49,799 nt of DNA, taken from NCBI GenBank assembly GCA_028281945.1, contig JANQIW010000094.1, forward strand, positions 1-49,799. The letters are read 5' to 3'. The notes below the pieces were generated by a model, which was given only the letters and a program-made list of their open reading frames with translations, ran no database searches and was not told the origin of the DNA. Position 1 is the first letter of the stretch, and each line of letters starts with the position of its first letter. This document shows positions 17,219 to 26,149 of this stretch, piece by piece. This DNA comes from Prochloraceae cyanobacterium PL24a_bin.78 (GTDB lineage: Bacteria; Cyanobacteriota; Cyanobacteriia; Cyanobacteriales; JANQIW01). The position numbers and the translations under genes were made by a program.

Positions 17219-18199
17219 ATGAATACTCTAACAGATTTACCAACGGAAACTAACTCCCCCAATAGAATGACTATCGTAGAAGTATCAAATTTAAACAAGG
17301 TTTATCGGAGCGGCTTTTGGTTGAATAGAAAAATTGCTTCTCTTAAAAATTTCTCTTTAAATGTATATGAAGGAGAAACTTTCGGGATGTTAGGACCTAA
17401 TGGAGCAGGAAAAACTACCCTTTTAAAGATTTTATTGGGGATAACCCGTCCTACATCTGGTAAAGCTTTTTTATTGGGAAAACCCATTGGAGATCGAAAA
17501 GTCAAACAAAGAATTGGTTATCTTCCGGAAAATGCTTATTATTATAATTTTCTTACTGGTTGGGAAATCTTAGAATTTACGGCGGGATTATTTCAAATTC
17601 CTAAATCCATCCAAAAAAAACGGATTAATGAACTGTTAGATTTAGTAGGATTAGATAAAAATAGTGCCTGTAAGAAACAATTACGACAATATTCTAAGGG
17701 AATGGTACAAAGGATTGGTATGGCTCAAGCTTTAATTAATGATCCTGATGTGGTATTTTTAGATGAACCAATGTCTGGTTTAGATCCTATAGGACGTTTT
17801 CAAGTAAGAAATATTATTCTTTTACTAAAAAAACAAGGTAAAACTATCTTTTTTAATTCTCATATCTTAGCAGATGTTGAGAAAATTTGCGATCGCATTG
17901 CCATATTAGCTAGAGGAGAATTACTTTGTGTGGGATCTTTGGATTCAATCTTGGGAACAACAAATTCCTATCAAGTAGTGGTGCAAACAGAATATGGAGA
18001 TAAATTAAAAGACTGGTTGGATAAATTATCTTATGAAAATGATTATTGGTCTGGAGAACTTCAAGGAAATATTTGTGATTTTATTAATACTGTTGATAAA
18101 ATAAATGGTAAAATAATTAGTATAAATTTAACTCGTGGAAACTTAGAAGATTTTTTCATCAGGCAATTAAAAGAAAGAGGAATTGAATTTAGTCGTTAA
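17219..18199 (+). CDS. ABC transporter ATP-binding protein (ABC-2 type exporter)
   Basis: This 326-residue ATPase subunit has Walker A GPNGAGKTT at 59-67, a Q-loop-like YLPENA at 101-106, signature YSKGMVQR at 158-165, Walker B VVFLDEP at 178-184 and a switch His in FNSHILADVEK (H215). The YLPE and YSKGM variants are typical of ABC-2 exporters and gliding or multidrug-type ATPases. A C-terminal extension of about 80 residues is the usual accessory domain. No permease gene lies next to it, so the membrane partner must be elsewhere. The ATG at 17267 (MTIVEVSNLNKVY) is an alternative start. Its last four bases overlap the convergent gene at 18196. Confidence 0.9.
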   Translation: MNTLTDLPTETNSPNRMTIVEVSNLNKVYRSGFWLNRKIASLKNFSLNVYEGETFGMLGPNGAGKTTLLKILLGITRPTSGKAFLLGKPIGDRKVKQRIGYLPENAYYYNFLTGWEILEFTAGLFQIPKSIQKKRINELLDLVGLDKNSACKKQLRQYSKGMVQRIGMAQALINDPDVVFLDEPMSGLDPIGRFQVRNIILLLKKQGKTIFFNSHILADVEKICDRIAILARGELLCVGSLDSILGTTNSYQVVVQTEYGDKLKDWLDKLSYENDYWSGELQGNICDFINTVDKINGKIISINLTRGNLEDFFIRQLKERGIEFSR

Positions 18200-18807
18200 G
18201 AGCTAGAAGATGATAATTTATATTTTTTTGAATTATTGAGGTTCTCAAGTAAAACAATTAATGCTAATCCTGTCATTAAACCTACGATTAGCCAAGTGAC
18301 TATTAAACCTACTAGTTCTCCAATATAAAGATTTATTTTAGAACGAAAAATAGCAGCAATCAGCCAACCAGATGATAAAGCCAAAGACCAAGTGATACCA
18401 GTAGTAAAAATCCATTTCCAAGAAGAACGTATTTTTTCTTTCAGCACTAACCATTGGCAAAATCCAATCCAAGTACCATGAATTCCGCCTAAAATTACTC
18501 CGTAGAATAAACGAAAAAGAAGAAAATCTGTTTGAGGAGTAACCCAACCGATTGCTCCAATTTTACTTCCTGAGATTAAACCCCAAGCTATAAATGTGAC
18601 GAAAATCCACAATTTCCCTTTTTGAATAAATTTACTAATTAGTATGGATTGAGGTAAAGCAACAATGGCTCCTCCTATTGCACCTTCAAATATGAGTAAT
18701 TCTTGGCGAAATCCTATTTCAATAAAGAGTAAACTAGCTAAAAATCCTAAAATAGTTAAAAATATCCATAGTAGCCAAATAATAATTTTTTTAAAGACTT
18801 GTTTCAT
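18196..18807 (-). CDS. Six-helix membrane protein of unknown function
   Basis: The 203-residue protein has about six predicted membrane helices: residues 8-32, 42-58, 66-88, 95-118, 130-150 and 165-188. Motifs such as WIGFCQWLVLKEKIRSSWKWI resemble a group of uncharacterised cyanobacterial integral membrane proteins. No catalytic or transport signature can be named. Its stop codon overlaps the end of the convergent ABC ATPase gene by four bases. It lies just downstream of the GHL10-type gene on the same strand (29-bp gap), so the two may share a transcript. Confidence 0.75.
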   Translation of the reverse strand: MKQVFKKIIIWLLWIFLTILGFLASLLFIEIGFRQELLIFEGAIGGAIVALPQSILISKFIQKGKLWIFVTFIAWGLISGSKIGAIGWVTPQTDFLLFRLFYGVILGGIHGTWIGFCQWLVLKEKIRSSWKWIFTTGITWSLALSSGWLIAAIFRSKINLYIGELVGLIVTWLIVGLMTGLALIVLLENLNNSKKYKLSSSSS

Positions 18808-18836
18808 GATTTTCTTATATTATTTTTTTTCCTAAA

Positions 18837-20072
18837 TTATACATTTGCTTTTATGTCAAACATCTTACGGAAAACTTGTCTACGTTGACGAGGTGATTCA
18901 GGTGTTAGATAACTCCATAATGTTTCCCAAAAAAAGAATGATACTCCATAAAAATTGCTCTCACGAACTATTTCTACTTGCTGTTTTACTTGTTCAATTT
19001 TAATAGGGCGATTTGATAAACCAGCTAAAATACCAATACTGACAGGTATTTTCTTGCGAGCAAATTCGATTGCCTGTTGATCTAATTCATTTCTAAAACT
19101 ATCTAAATCTTCTCGATATACTTGTACAATTAATTCCTCGATTAAATCTCTTTTAACCCAAGTCAACCAATCTTGAAGGTATTCATTATATGAAAAACCA
19201 TATGGATTAGGGGCTACAGATATTTTAATATTGGGATCTACATCTTTAACTGCCATAACAATTTCTGTAAAAAGTTCGGTAATTTTGTTAGCTCGCCAAG
19301 CTACCCATTGAGAATCGCGAGGATTTGAGGGAGGAAGGGCATTTTGATGTTCTTGTTGGTACATTTTAATAGTGAAAGGATCGTAGCCAAACTCTACCGG
19401 CATGGCAAAATTATCATCTAGTTGAATACCATCAATGTTATAATAAGTAGCGACTTCTACTATTAAATCTTTTAAAAATTTTTTTACTTCTGGATGAAGG
19501 GGATTTAACCAAACAGATTTGATTATAAATCTATTAAAATTTGATTTTTTGTAGGTATCAATGGTGGAATTATCTTGGGTTTGAGTAAGCCAATCTGGAT
19601 GATTTTTTACTAATTGAGAACTGGCTGATGCTTTTAGCCCGTATTCAAACCAAGGAATTACTCTTAAACCTTTTTCATGACTAATTTTTATCATTTCAAA
19701 CAAAAGATTAGATCTGCCACGAGTCAAAGTCAGTAATGGTTGTTGAAGATTTCCAGTGGCTTGTTTGGCAACTTGGCTGGGAAAAAAGGTATATCCTCGA
19801 TTCCAAACTACAGGGTAGATGGTATTAAAGTTAAGTTGGGATAATTGGTTAATGGCTCGATTAATACCCCAAGGTGCATATAATACTCCACTAGCTACAT
19901 TGGTTATCCACACTCCTCTTAATTCGGTTTTGTCATTGACAGAAGAATCAAGGGAAGAATTACTAGATTGAGTTATTGGCAAGACAAACAAGAATCCTAG
20001 GGTGAGGATAATTCCGAAGCTTACTAAAAGATATAACCATTTTGGGTTTGATTTCTGTTTTGCTTTTACCAT
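18837..20072 (-). CDS. Glycosyl hydrolase-like family 10 (GHL10/DUF187) protein
   Basis: This 411-residue protein has an N-terminal membrane anchor or uncleaved signal (about 10-33), so it faces the periplasm or the cell surface. The rest is a TIM-barrel of the GHL10 family. The opening strand is ELRGVWITNVASGVLYAPWG. It is followed by NFNTIYPVVWNRGYTFFPS, a substrate-site strand DGIQLDDNFAMP and a late FFFWETLWSY. Relatives are predicted to cleave polysaccharide or peptidoglycan-linked glycans, but few have been tested. A strong inverted repeat (20086-20129) sits 13 bp upstream of the start codon in the same transcript orientation. The membrane protein gene at 18196-18807 follows closely. 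Confidence 0.88.
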   Translation of the reverse strand: MVKAKQKSNPKWLYLLVSFGIILTLGFLFVLPITQSSNSSLDSSVNDKTELRGVWITNVASGVLYAPWGINRAINQLSQLNFNTIYPVVWNRGYTFFPSQVAKQATGNLQQPLLTLTRGRSNLLFEMIKISHEKGLRVIPWFEYGLKASASSQLVKNHPDWLTQTQDNSTIDTYKKSNFNRFIIKSVWLNPLHPEVKKFLKDLIVEVATYYNIDGIQLDDNFAMPVEFGYDPFTIKMYQQEHQNALPPSNPRDSQWVAWRANKITELFTEIVMAVKDVDPNIKISVAPNPYGFSYNEYLQDWLTWVKRDLIEELIVQVYREDLDSFRNELDQQAIEFARKKIPVSIGILAGLSNRPIKIEQVKQQVEIVRESNFYGVSFFFWETLWSYLTPESPRQRRQVFRKMFDIKANV

Positions 20073-20085
20073 GTTGATTTGCTTT

Positions 20086-20129
20086 TGAAGGCCATTATCT
20101 CCAGAATTTAGTTTATGAGATGGCCTTCA
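20086..20129 (-). promoter_or_regulatory. Strong stem-loop just upstream of the GHL10 gene
   Basis: TGAAGGCCAT at 20086-20095 pairs with ATGGCCTTCA at 20120-20129, with further pairing of TCTC/GAGA inside. On the minus strand it falls between the 60-residue gene and the GHL10 start. It could be a terminator or attenuator for the first gene, or a leader structure for the second. No T tract follows it on the minus strand. Confidence 0.6.
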
Positions 20130-20158
20130 ATCTCCTGATGAGATGATAAAATATTTTT

Positions 20159-20341
20159 TTAATTTGAGGTTTCTTCTGGGAAGGTTAGGTGAAATTCATC
20201 TACTAATTCATCTAATTCTTCTAGTGCTTGATTGACATCAAGGCGTAATGTACCTAAATCAGAACGCTCTAATAGTTTCACTAGAGATTCTCTTTTCCCT
20301 TCGATGGTTTTAATTTTTTGTTTAATTGTTTCTTTGTCCAT
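20159..20341 (-). CDS. Small helical protein, uncharacterised
   Basis: This 60-residue ORF encodes a highly charged, wholly helical protein (MDKETIKQKIKTIEGKRESL...). Its heptad-like spacing of leucines (LVKLLERSDL, ALEELDELVDEF) suggests a short coiled coil. There is no membrane segment or signal. It begins at an ATG without a clear ribosome-binding site. The ORF composition looks coding, and similar small proteins occur in cyanobacteria, but I cannot name a family. It is divergent from the gene at 20614. Confidence 0.6.
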   Translation of the reverse strand: MDKETIKQKIKTIEGKRESLVKLLERSDLGTLRLDVNQALEELDELVDEFHLTFPEETSN

Positions 20342-20439
20342 GATTTTTTGTTGCTGAATTTTTTCTATCTTTTCTAATGTATTAGTCTATTTTAATCTAG
20401 TCAAGATTTTTAAAGTTTGAGAATCTTTTAGTGGTTTTT

Positions 20440-20460
20440 ACACTGTGATTTTTACAGTGT
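20440..20460. promoter_or_regulatory. Operator-like inverted repeat
   Basis: ACACTGT and ACAGTGT form perfect 7-bp arms around GATTTTT. The same bases also read as a direct repeat (TTTTTACACTGTG then TTTTTACAGTGTG). It lies between two divergent genes (starts at 20341 and 20614), as expected for a shared operator. Confidence 0.45.
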
Positions 20461-20613
20461 GCTAGTGGGTTTTGCTAATTACAAAATAGTTTGAGATAGG
20501 TTATAATATAATTAATTATAAAGCTGCAAAGGCAGAATTCAAAAATTCCTCTTTCAGTAACTAAGTTAAAACTTAATTTAAAAACTAATTTTTAAATTAG
20601 CGGGAGTTTAAAT

Positions 20614-20889
20614 ATGTATTTTCCAGATGATAATGAACATAAATTATCTTTAATTAAATTAGCTATTACCCGTATTCTTGCTGCGGTTGGAATATGGACT
20701 TTATTTTTTATGGCTTATCACCAGAATTATACAGAACCACTTAAATCTCAGCCAATCATTTTAGGTTTGCTAGGGTGTTATATTATATTAGAAATTATTT
20801 TATTAATTGTTGACCTTCGTCAAAAATATGAAGATGAAACTTCTCAATTTATTAAGTTTCTTGAAAAATCTAAACAGGATTCTGAATAA
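20614..20889 (+). CDS. Small membrane protein with two helices
   Basis: This 91-residue protein has two predicted membrane helices (about 15-37 and 45-67) and a charged C-terminal tail (DLRQKYEDETSQFIKFLEKSKQ). A GGGAG sits about 10 bases upstream of the ATG. No family is recognised. It is the first of three plus-strand genes (20614, 20959, 21514), separated by 69 and 96 bp, that may form an operon. Confidence 0.65.
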   Translation: MYFPDDNEHKLSLIKLAITRILAAVGIWTLFFMAYHQNYTEPLKSQPIILGLLGCYIILEIILLIVDLRQKYEDETSQFIKFLEKSKQDSE

Positions 20890-20958
20890 TTATACAAATT
20901 ATTTCTAGCCTTTAGGAATATAATTTAGGTTATGAGAAAAGTTGTTTAGGGGGTTTGA

Positions 20959-21417
20959 GTGTCAATTAAAGAATGGTTAGAGTTAAGAAAGTTAATTGAA
21001 TCTCTTGGAACAGGTGCTGTTATATTTAGTGGGTTTCTTGGTTTAATTTATGCACTTTACCCCAATTTATTTTCTCCAAATATCTCTCTTGAAATGATTA
21101 TGATTATTGGTAGTTTGATTGGTGCTGGTATTCATCGTTTATTAAATGAAATAATTAAAGGAATTGGAGAAATTCCACCTAATCCACTTAATGAATTTCC
21201 TAAACAAAAGAAATTAGCAATAGAAAAGCTAAAAATCTTAGAGGGAAGTAAGAAATTAGGATTTATTTCCTCTGCAAAAGCTAAAAGACTTCAAGAAAAA
21301 ATATTAACTGAATTATTATTACCAGAAAAAAACGAAGCTACTCCATTGATGTTGCCCCAAACAGATCAACAAAAACAGGTTGAAGGAAAAATTGATCAGA
21401 ATTTAGAAGAAGAATGA
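20959..21417 (+). CDS. Membrane protein with helical tail, uncharacterised
   Basis: The 152-residue protein starts at a GTG (MSIKEWLELRKLIESLG). Two membrane helices (about 19-37 and 45-65) are followed by a soluble helical region rich in Lys and Glu (KLKILEGSKKLGFISSAKAK) and an acidic end. GGGGG lies about 10 bases upstream of the GTG. I do not recognise the family. It sits between another small membrane protein gene and the DUF2854 gene on the same strand. Confidence 0.6.
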   Translation: MSIKEWLELRKLIESLGTGAVIFSGFLGLIYALYPNLFSPNISLEMIMIIGSLIGAGIHRLLNEIIKGIGEIPPNPLNEFPKQKKLAIEKLKILEGSKKLGFISSAKAKRLQEKILTELLLPEKNEATPLMLPQTDQQKQVEGKIDQNLEEE

Positions 21418-21513
21418 TTTTTTTATTTAGAAATGCTAGAGATAATTAATTATAGACAAGATTTGCAATTTCTGAAAAGATTGTAAGACTGAGTAATAAA
21501 TAAATTATTAACA

Positions 21514-22071
21514 ATGTTCGGAAAATATTCTTTAGCTTCAATCGGCTTGTCGGTGGGTAGTGCATTAACTGTTATGGGTTTTATCGCCTACGGCACTGAT
21601 AATCCAACTTTAAATTTGGCGGGGTTTTTTTATGGAATCCCAGTTTTATTGGGTGGTTTGGCACTAAAGGCGGCTGAGTTAAAACCTACTCCCTATAGCC
21701 AACCTACTCCACCAGAAATTATTGAGTTACGGCAAAAACAGGCAACTGATACTCTCAATCAAATTCGCAAAGATGTTACTCGTTATCGTTATGGGCAAGA
21801 GGCTCATCTCGATGAATCTTTAAAGCGTCTTGGTTTAAGTCCTACAGATGAGGAAAGACCTGATTTAATGAGTATTAAGGAATCTAAAATTGACGATCGT
21901 TATGCCCTTGTTTTGGAGTTTGATTCTCCTTTCATTTCTATGGATACTTGGCAAAGTAAACAGGAGAAAATTGAAAAGTTTTTTGGCCCTAATATTCGAT
22001 CGCAGTTAACTCAAGGTGAAGAAAATCTGATTGATCTTGCTCTTATTAGTACTCAATCGGAAGAAACTTAA
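21514..22071 (+). CDS. DUF2854 domain-containing membrane protein
   Basis: This 185-residue protein matches the DUF2854 family of cyanobacteria and plastids. Two membrane helices lie at about 5-25 and 33-53, with the conserved stretch GFFYGIPVLLGGLALKAAELKP between and after them. A soluble domain follows (YRYGQEAHLDESLKRLGLSP and YALVLEFDSPFISMDTWQSK). A role in thylakoid or envelope membranes is likely from its distribution, but the function is unknown. A strong bidirectional terminator separates it from the convergent speA. Confidence 0.88.
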   Translation: MFGKYSLASIGLSVGSALTVMGFIAYGTDNPTLNLAGFFYGIPVLLGGLALKAAELKPTPYSQPTPPEIIELRQKQATDTLNQIRKDVTRYRYGQEAHLDESLKRLGLSPTDEERPDLMSIKESKIDDRYALVLEFDSPFISMDTWQSKQEKIEKFFGPNIRSQLTQGEENLIDLALISTQSEET

Positions 22072-22092
22072 GAGATATATTTATTTGAAATT

Positions 22093-22143
22093 TAGAAGTT
22101 TAGGATAATTTTTATGCTATTTTTCCTAGCTTCTAGATTTTTT
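22093..22143. terminator. Bidirectional terminator between the DUF2854 gene and speA
   Basis: TAGAAG (22093-22098) plus TAGGA (22101-22105) pair with TCCTA (22124-22128) plus CTTCTA (22130-22135). A GATTTTTTTC tail follows on the plus strand. The two flanking genes converge on it. Confidence 0.75.
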
Positions 22144-22163
22144 CTTGGTTTACTATCTATATA

Positions 22164-24167
22164 TTATTCTTGATTTACTAAATAAGTATAACTTTTTAAG
22201 CTTTGTTCATAATTTTGTAAAAGTTTTTGGGATTCCTCTATGGTTATTTGATTTTCTTGTAAAGCTTTTTCTGTATAAATACGAATAGTTTCTAGTAAAT
22301 CTTCTGCATCGTATTGGACATAACTTAAAACTTCTGTAATGGTATCTCCTTTAACTATAGATTCTAGATCATATCCTTTTGGGTTTATTTTAATATTAAC
22401 TACGTTAGTATCTCCAAATAAATTGTGTAAATTTCCCATAATTTCTTGATAAGCCCCTACTAAAAACATCCCTAAATAATAAGGTTGTTTATCTTCTTCC
22501 CTTTGATTTACTGAATGTAATTCTAAAACATCTTTTACATCTAATAAATCTATAAATTTATCTACTTTTCCGTCGCTATCACAGGTTAGATCTGCTAAAA
22601 TACCTCTTTTTGTAGGTTCTTCATCTAATCTGTGTATTGGCATAATGGGAAATAATTGATCGATCGCCCAAGAATCCGGTGCTGATTGGAAGACAGAAAG
22701 ATTCACATAATAAATAGATGCCATAATTTTTTCTAAATCTTCTAAATCGTCTGGTACATATTCTTGATGTTGACTAATTTCTAAGATTTTTTGACAACAA
22801 GCCCAATATAATTGCTCTGCAATTGCTCTTTCTTGAATGCTTAAATACCCAAAGCCAAATAAACTGAGTGCTTCTTGTTTAAATTGAATGGCATCGTGAT
22901 AGGATTCCTGATAGTTTTCTTCCTTAATTAAGTCATATGTTTCTCGTAAATTTTCAATAATTAAATGTTCTTTTTCTGTTAGTTTTGCTGGGATTTCATT
23001 GGGTGGTTCGTTAGTACCAAGAATATCAAAAATTAAAACTGAATGATGGGCAGCTATGGCTCTTCCGCTTTCACTAATTAAAACTGGTGCTTCAATTTTT
23101 CTTTCTTCACAGGCTTCTTTTACTTCGGCAACAATATCGTTGGCATAATTCTGCATATCGTAGTTTTTGGAGGCATAAAAGTTGGTTTTTGAACCATCAT
23201 AATCTACTCCTAATCCCCCTCCAACGTCGAGATATTTCATTGCTGCTCCTAATTTTACTAATTCTCCATAAATTTGTGCTGCTTCTCTAATGGCATCTTT
23301 AATAATTTTAATTGAGGAAATTTGAGAGCCGATATGGAAGTGCAATAATTGAAGAGTTTCTAACATTTCTATTTGTTTTAATTGCTTAACTACTTCTAAT
23401 ATTTGGGGAATTGTTAAGCCAAATTTTGCTCTTTCTCCTGTGGAATTTCCCCAATGTCCACTACCTTTTGTGTTGAGTTTGGCACGGATTCCTAAGATAG
23501 GTTTGATTCCTAATTGATTGCTAATTTTAATGGTTAAATATAGTTCTTTTAATTGTTCAATAATAATAACTGGTTTGTGTCCTAATTTGGTTGCTAATAG
23601 GGCGGTTTCTATATATTCTTTGTCTTTATATCCATTACAAATTAGTAGGTTTTCTGAGTTATCTTTTTGGGGATTTAATGTTGGTTTTAATGTGGCTAAG
23701 GCAATGGCTAATTCGGGTTTTGATCCTGCTTCTAATCCAAATTGATAGGGTTTTCCATATTTTACTAATGCTTCTACTAAATGCCGATGTTGATTGCATT
23801 TGATGGGGTAAACTCCTCGATAAATATTGGGGTATTTGTAGCGGGCTATTGCTTTGGCAAAACATGAGTTTAACCGTTCAATTCGATCGGCTAAAATATC
23901 AGAAAATCTGATTAATAATGGTAATCCTATATTTCTTTTTTTGATGCTTTCTACTAACTCAAATAAGTCTAAAACTGGCCCTCGATCACCTAATGGAGAA
24001 ACGGTTATATGCCCTGCGGCATTAATAGAAAAATATGGTTCTCCCCAGCCGTGAATTCGATAAAGTTGTTCGCTATTTTCGATTTTCCAAGATGTTTTTT
24101 CTGGTGTATTTTTTTGATAATTATTGTTGTTTTCTTCTAGGGAATTTGTTAATGATTTTAGTTTCAA
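22164..24167 (-). CDS. speA: Biosynthetic arginine decarboxylase
   Basis: This 667-residue PLP enzyme converts arginine to agmatine, the first step of putrescine and polyamine synthesis in cyanobacteria. The length is that of SpeA. The N-terminal PLP barrel carries the Schiff-base Lys in YRGVYPIKCNQHRHLVEAL (about residue 120). A glycine-rich phosphate loop (LDVGGGLGVDYDGS) and an arginine/agmatine-site stretch (VLISESGRAIAAHHS) follow. The C-terminal half has the SpeA-specific helical insert and the final beta domain with LADLTCDSDGKVDKF, whose Cys is the usual catalytic one. The neighbours are unrelated. It is read towards the terminator shared with the DUF2854 gene. Confidence 0.95.
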   Translation of the reverse strand: MKLKSLTNSLEENNNNYQKNTPEKTSWKIENSEQLYRIHGWGEPYFSINAAGHITVSPLGDRGPVLDLFELVESIKKRNIGLPLLIRFSDILADRIERLNSCFAKAIARYKYPNIYRGVYPIKCNQHRHLVEALVKYGKPYQFGLEAGSKPELAIALATLKPTLNPQKDNSENLLICNGYKDKEYIETALLATKLGHKPVIIIEQLKELYLTIKISNQLGIKPILGIRAKLNTKGSGHWGNSTGERAKFGLTIPQILEVVKQLKQIEMLETLQLLHFHIGSQISSIKIIKDAIREAAQIYGELVKLGAAMKYLDVGGGLGVDYDGSKTNFYASKNYDMQNYANDIVAEVKEACEERKIEAPVLISESGRAIAAHHSVLIFDILGTNEPPNEIPAKLTEKEHLIIENLRETYDLIKEENYQESYHDAIQFKQEALSLFGFGYLSIQERAIAEQLYWACCQKILEISQHQEYVPDDLEDLEKIMASIYYVNLSVFQSAPDSWAIDQLFPIMPIHRLDEEPTKRGILADLTCDSDGKVDKFIDLLDVKDVLELHSVNQREEDKQPYYLGMFLVGAYQEIMGNLHNLFGDTNVVNIKINPKGYDLESIVKGDTITEVLSYVQYDAEDLLETIRIYTEKALQENQITIEESQKLLQNYEQSLKSYTYLVNQE

Positions 24168-24244
24168 TTGATGTTTGCGCCTCCATTATTTTGATTTTAT
24201 GTTACCTTTAAACTAAGAAGAATTTATGCTTGATTTTTAATATT

Positions 24245-24769
24245 ATGAATATTTTAGATTCTAAAGGTCGTTTATTTGGTAAAGTCAGCCTTCTTGATTT
24301 GGGTGCTGCTTTGGTTATTCTTTTGGTTTTTATTGGTATTTTTATTGTACCGGGGGCTCCGGGATCTATTGCTCAAGTAAATAGTGCTAAAGAAACTATT
24401 CAGGTGGATGTTTTGATTAGAGGGTTGACTGTGAAAGAACCCGATCGTTTACTTAGTGAGTTGGATTCTAATAGTAACGCTGATATCATTATTCGTAATC
24501 AACCCGCTGGGCGTGTGAAAATTAAAGATGCTCAAGTTTTACCTCGGACTGTTAGTGTGCCTCAACCTGATGGTACTGTGAAAGCTTTGCCTGATCCTCG
24601 ACCGGAAGTTGTTCTGATTAGTGATATGTTAATTACTGTCGAAGGTGAGGGTGAAGATACTGGTAGTGGTGCTATTTTGGGTAATCAAAAGATTAAAATC
24701 GGTACTGGCATTGAGTTAGACGGGATTGATTATAATTTCCGGGGTAGTGTTTCTGATGTCCGTTTTTAG
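24245..24769 (+). CDS. DUF4330 domain-containing protein
   Basis: The 174-residue protein begins MNILDSKGRLFGKVSLLDLG, the usual start of the DUF4330 family, so I chose the ATG at 24245 over a TTG 15 bases upstream. One membrane helix (about 20-36) is followed by a single soluble beta-rich domain with repeated short motifs (IRNQPAGRVKIKDAQVLP). The family is common in cyanobacteria and has no known function. A perfect palindrome starts 2 bp after the stop codon and may end the transcript. The gene is divergent from speA. Confidence 0.85.
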   Translation: MNILDSKGRLFGKVSLLDLGAALVILLVFIGIFIVPGAPGSIAQVNSAKETIQVDVLIRGLTVKEPDRLLSELDSNSNADIIIRNQPAGRVKIKDAQVLPRTVSVPQPDGTVKALPDPRPEVVLISDMLITVEGEGEDTGSGAILGNQKIKIGTGIELDGIDYNFRGSVSDVRF

Positions 24770-24770
24770 A

Positions 24771-24823
24771 ATTCACAATTCAGAATTGTGAATATTTGCG
24801 CTCCGCAAAGGCTACGCCAACGG
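24771..24823. repeat. Perfect palindrome plus a GCGCTCCGCAAAGGCTACGCC-type repeat
   Basis: ATTCACAATTC (24771-24781) and GAATTGTGAAT (24783-24793) are perfect 11-bp arms around a single A. Immediately after them lies TTTGCG-CTC-CGCAAA and GGCTACGCCAACGG, a short GC-rich repeat type seen widely in cyanobacterial genomes. A relative is inside the repeat at 48475 (GAGGCTACGCCAAGG). Confidence 0.75.
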
Positions 24824-24948
24824 AAATTTTACTAAATTGAAAACTAGGAAGTCTATCACAAATGCGCGAAAATTAATATTATAAGCTAAAGTAATGTGCT
24901 AAAAGTAAAGGATAGTTTTCTAAGTTCAACTTTCCGATTAAAATTGAA

Positions 24949-25326
24949 ATGACAGATTTCAAATCTCAAATCCATTATATTCCAATTTCAGAGCAGACGT
25001 TTCAATTTGCAGTCCGTATTGTTAAGCTTTGCTCTTTTTTGGATGAAAAACGAGGAGTTTCTCAAACACTTTCTCGACAGCTATTAAGAAGTGGTACTTC
25101 TATAGGGGCAAATACAGTAGAAGCACAATCAGGTCAGTCAAGAAAAGATTTTCTACATAAATTAGAAATAGCACTTAAAGAAGCAAGAGAAACCAAATAT
25201 TGGTTAAAACTATTATTAGCAACAGATATTGTTAACCAAGAACGTCTCAAAACACTTTTAGAAGAAATAGAAGAAATTATTAAGATTCTAGTTTCAATTA
25301 CTAAAAAAGTTAAAGATTCCCTTTGA
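24949..25326 (+). CDS. Four-helix-bundle protein (S23/IVS-type family)
   Basis: This 125-residue protein belongs to the four-helix-bundle family once called S23, first found inside 23S rRNA intervening sequences. Typical motifs are LSRQLLRSGTSIGANTVEAQ, RKDFLHKLEIALKEARETKYWL and the closing helix EEIIKILVSITKK. Here it stands alone, not in an rRNA gene. It follows a palindrome and a GC-rich repeat unit, a context often seen for this family in cyanobacteria. The function is unknown; the genes are often patchily distributed and appear mobile. Confidence 0.88.
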   Translation: MTDFKSQIHYIPISEQTFQFAVRIVKLCSFLDEKRGVSQTLSRQLLRSGTSIGANTVEAQSGQSRKDFLHKLEIALKEARETKYWLKLLLATDIVNQERLKTLLEEIEEIIKILVSITKKVKDSL

Positions 25327-25445
25327 AATATTATTTGTAACTCTTTTGAAATTAGAATTCTTGCTTTCACTCTTTTTATGTTATCATGAAATTATTAAAA
25401 ATTTTCCAACTTATTATTTATTATTGTTAGAAATTTTTAAATTTA

Positions 25446-26141
<696 letters not shown>

Positions 26142-26149
26142 AATTTTTT

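Noticed and set aside
17219..18807. The six-helix protein at 18196-18807 as the permease of the ABC ATPase
   Set aside because: It is on the opposite strand, lacks ABC-2 permease features and groups better with the GHL10 gene upstream of it.
24949..25326. Four-helix-bundle gene taken as evidence for a nearby 23S rRNA gene
   Set aside because: No rRNA sequence is present on either side; the family often occurs outside rRNA genes.
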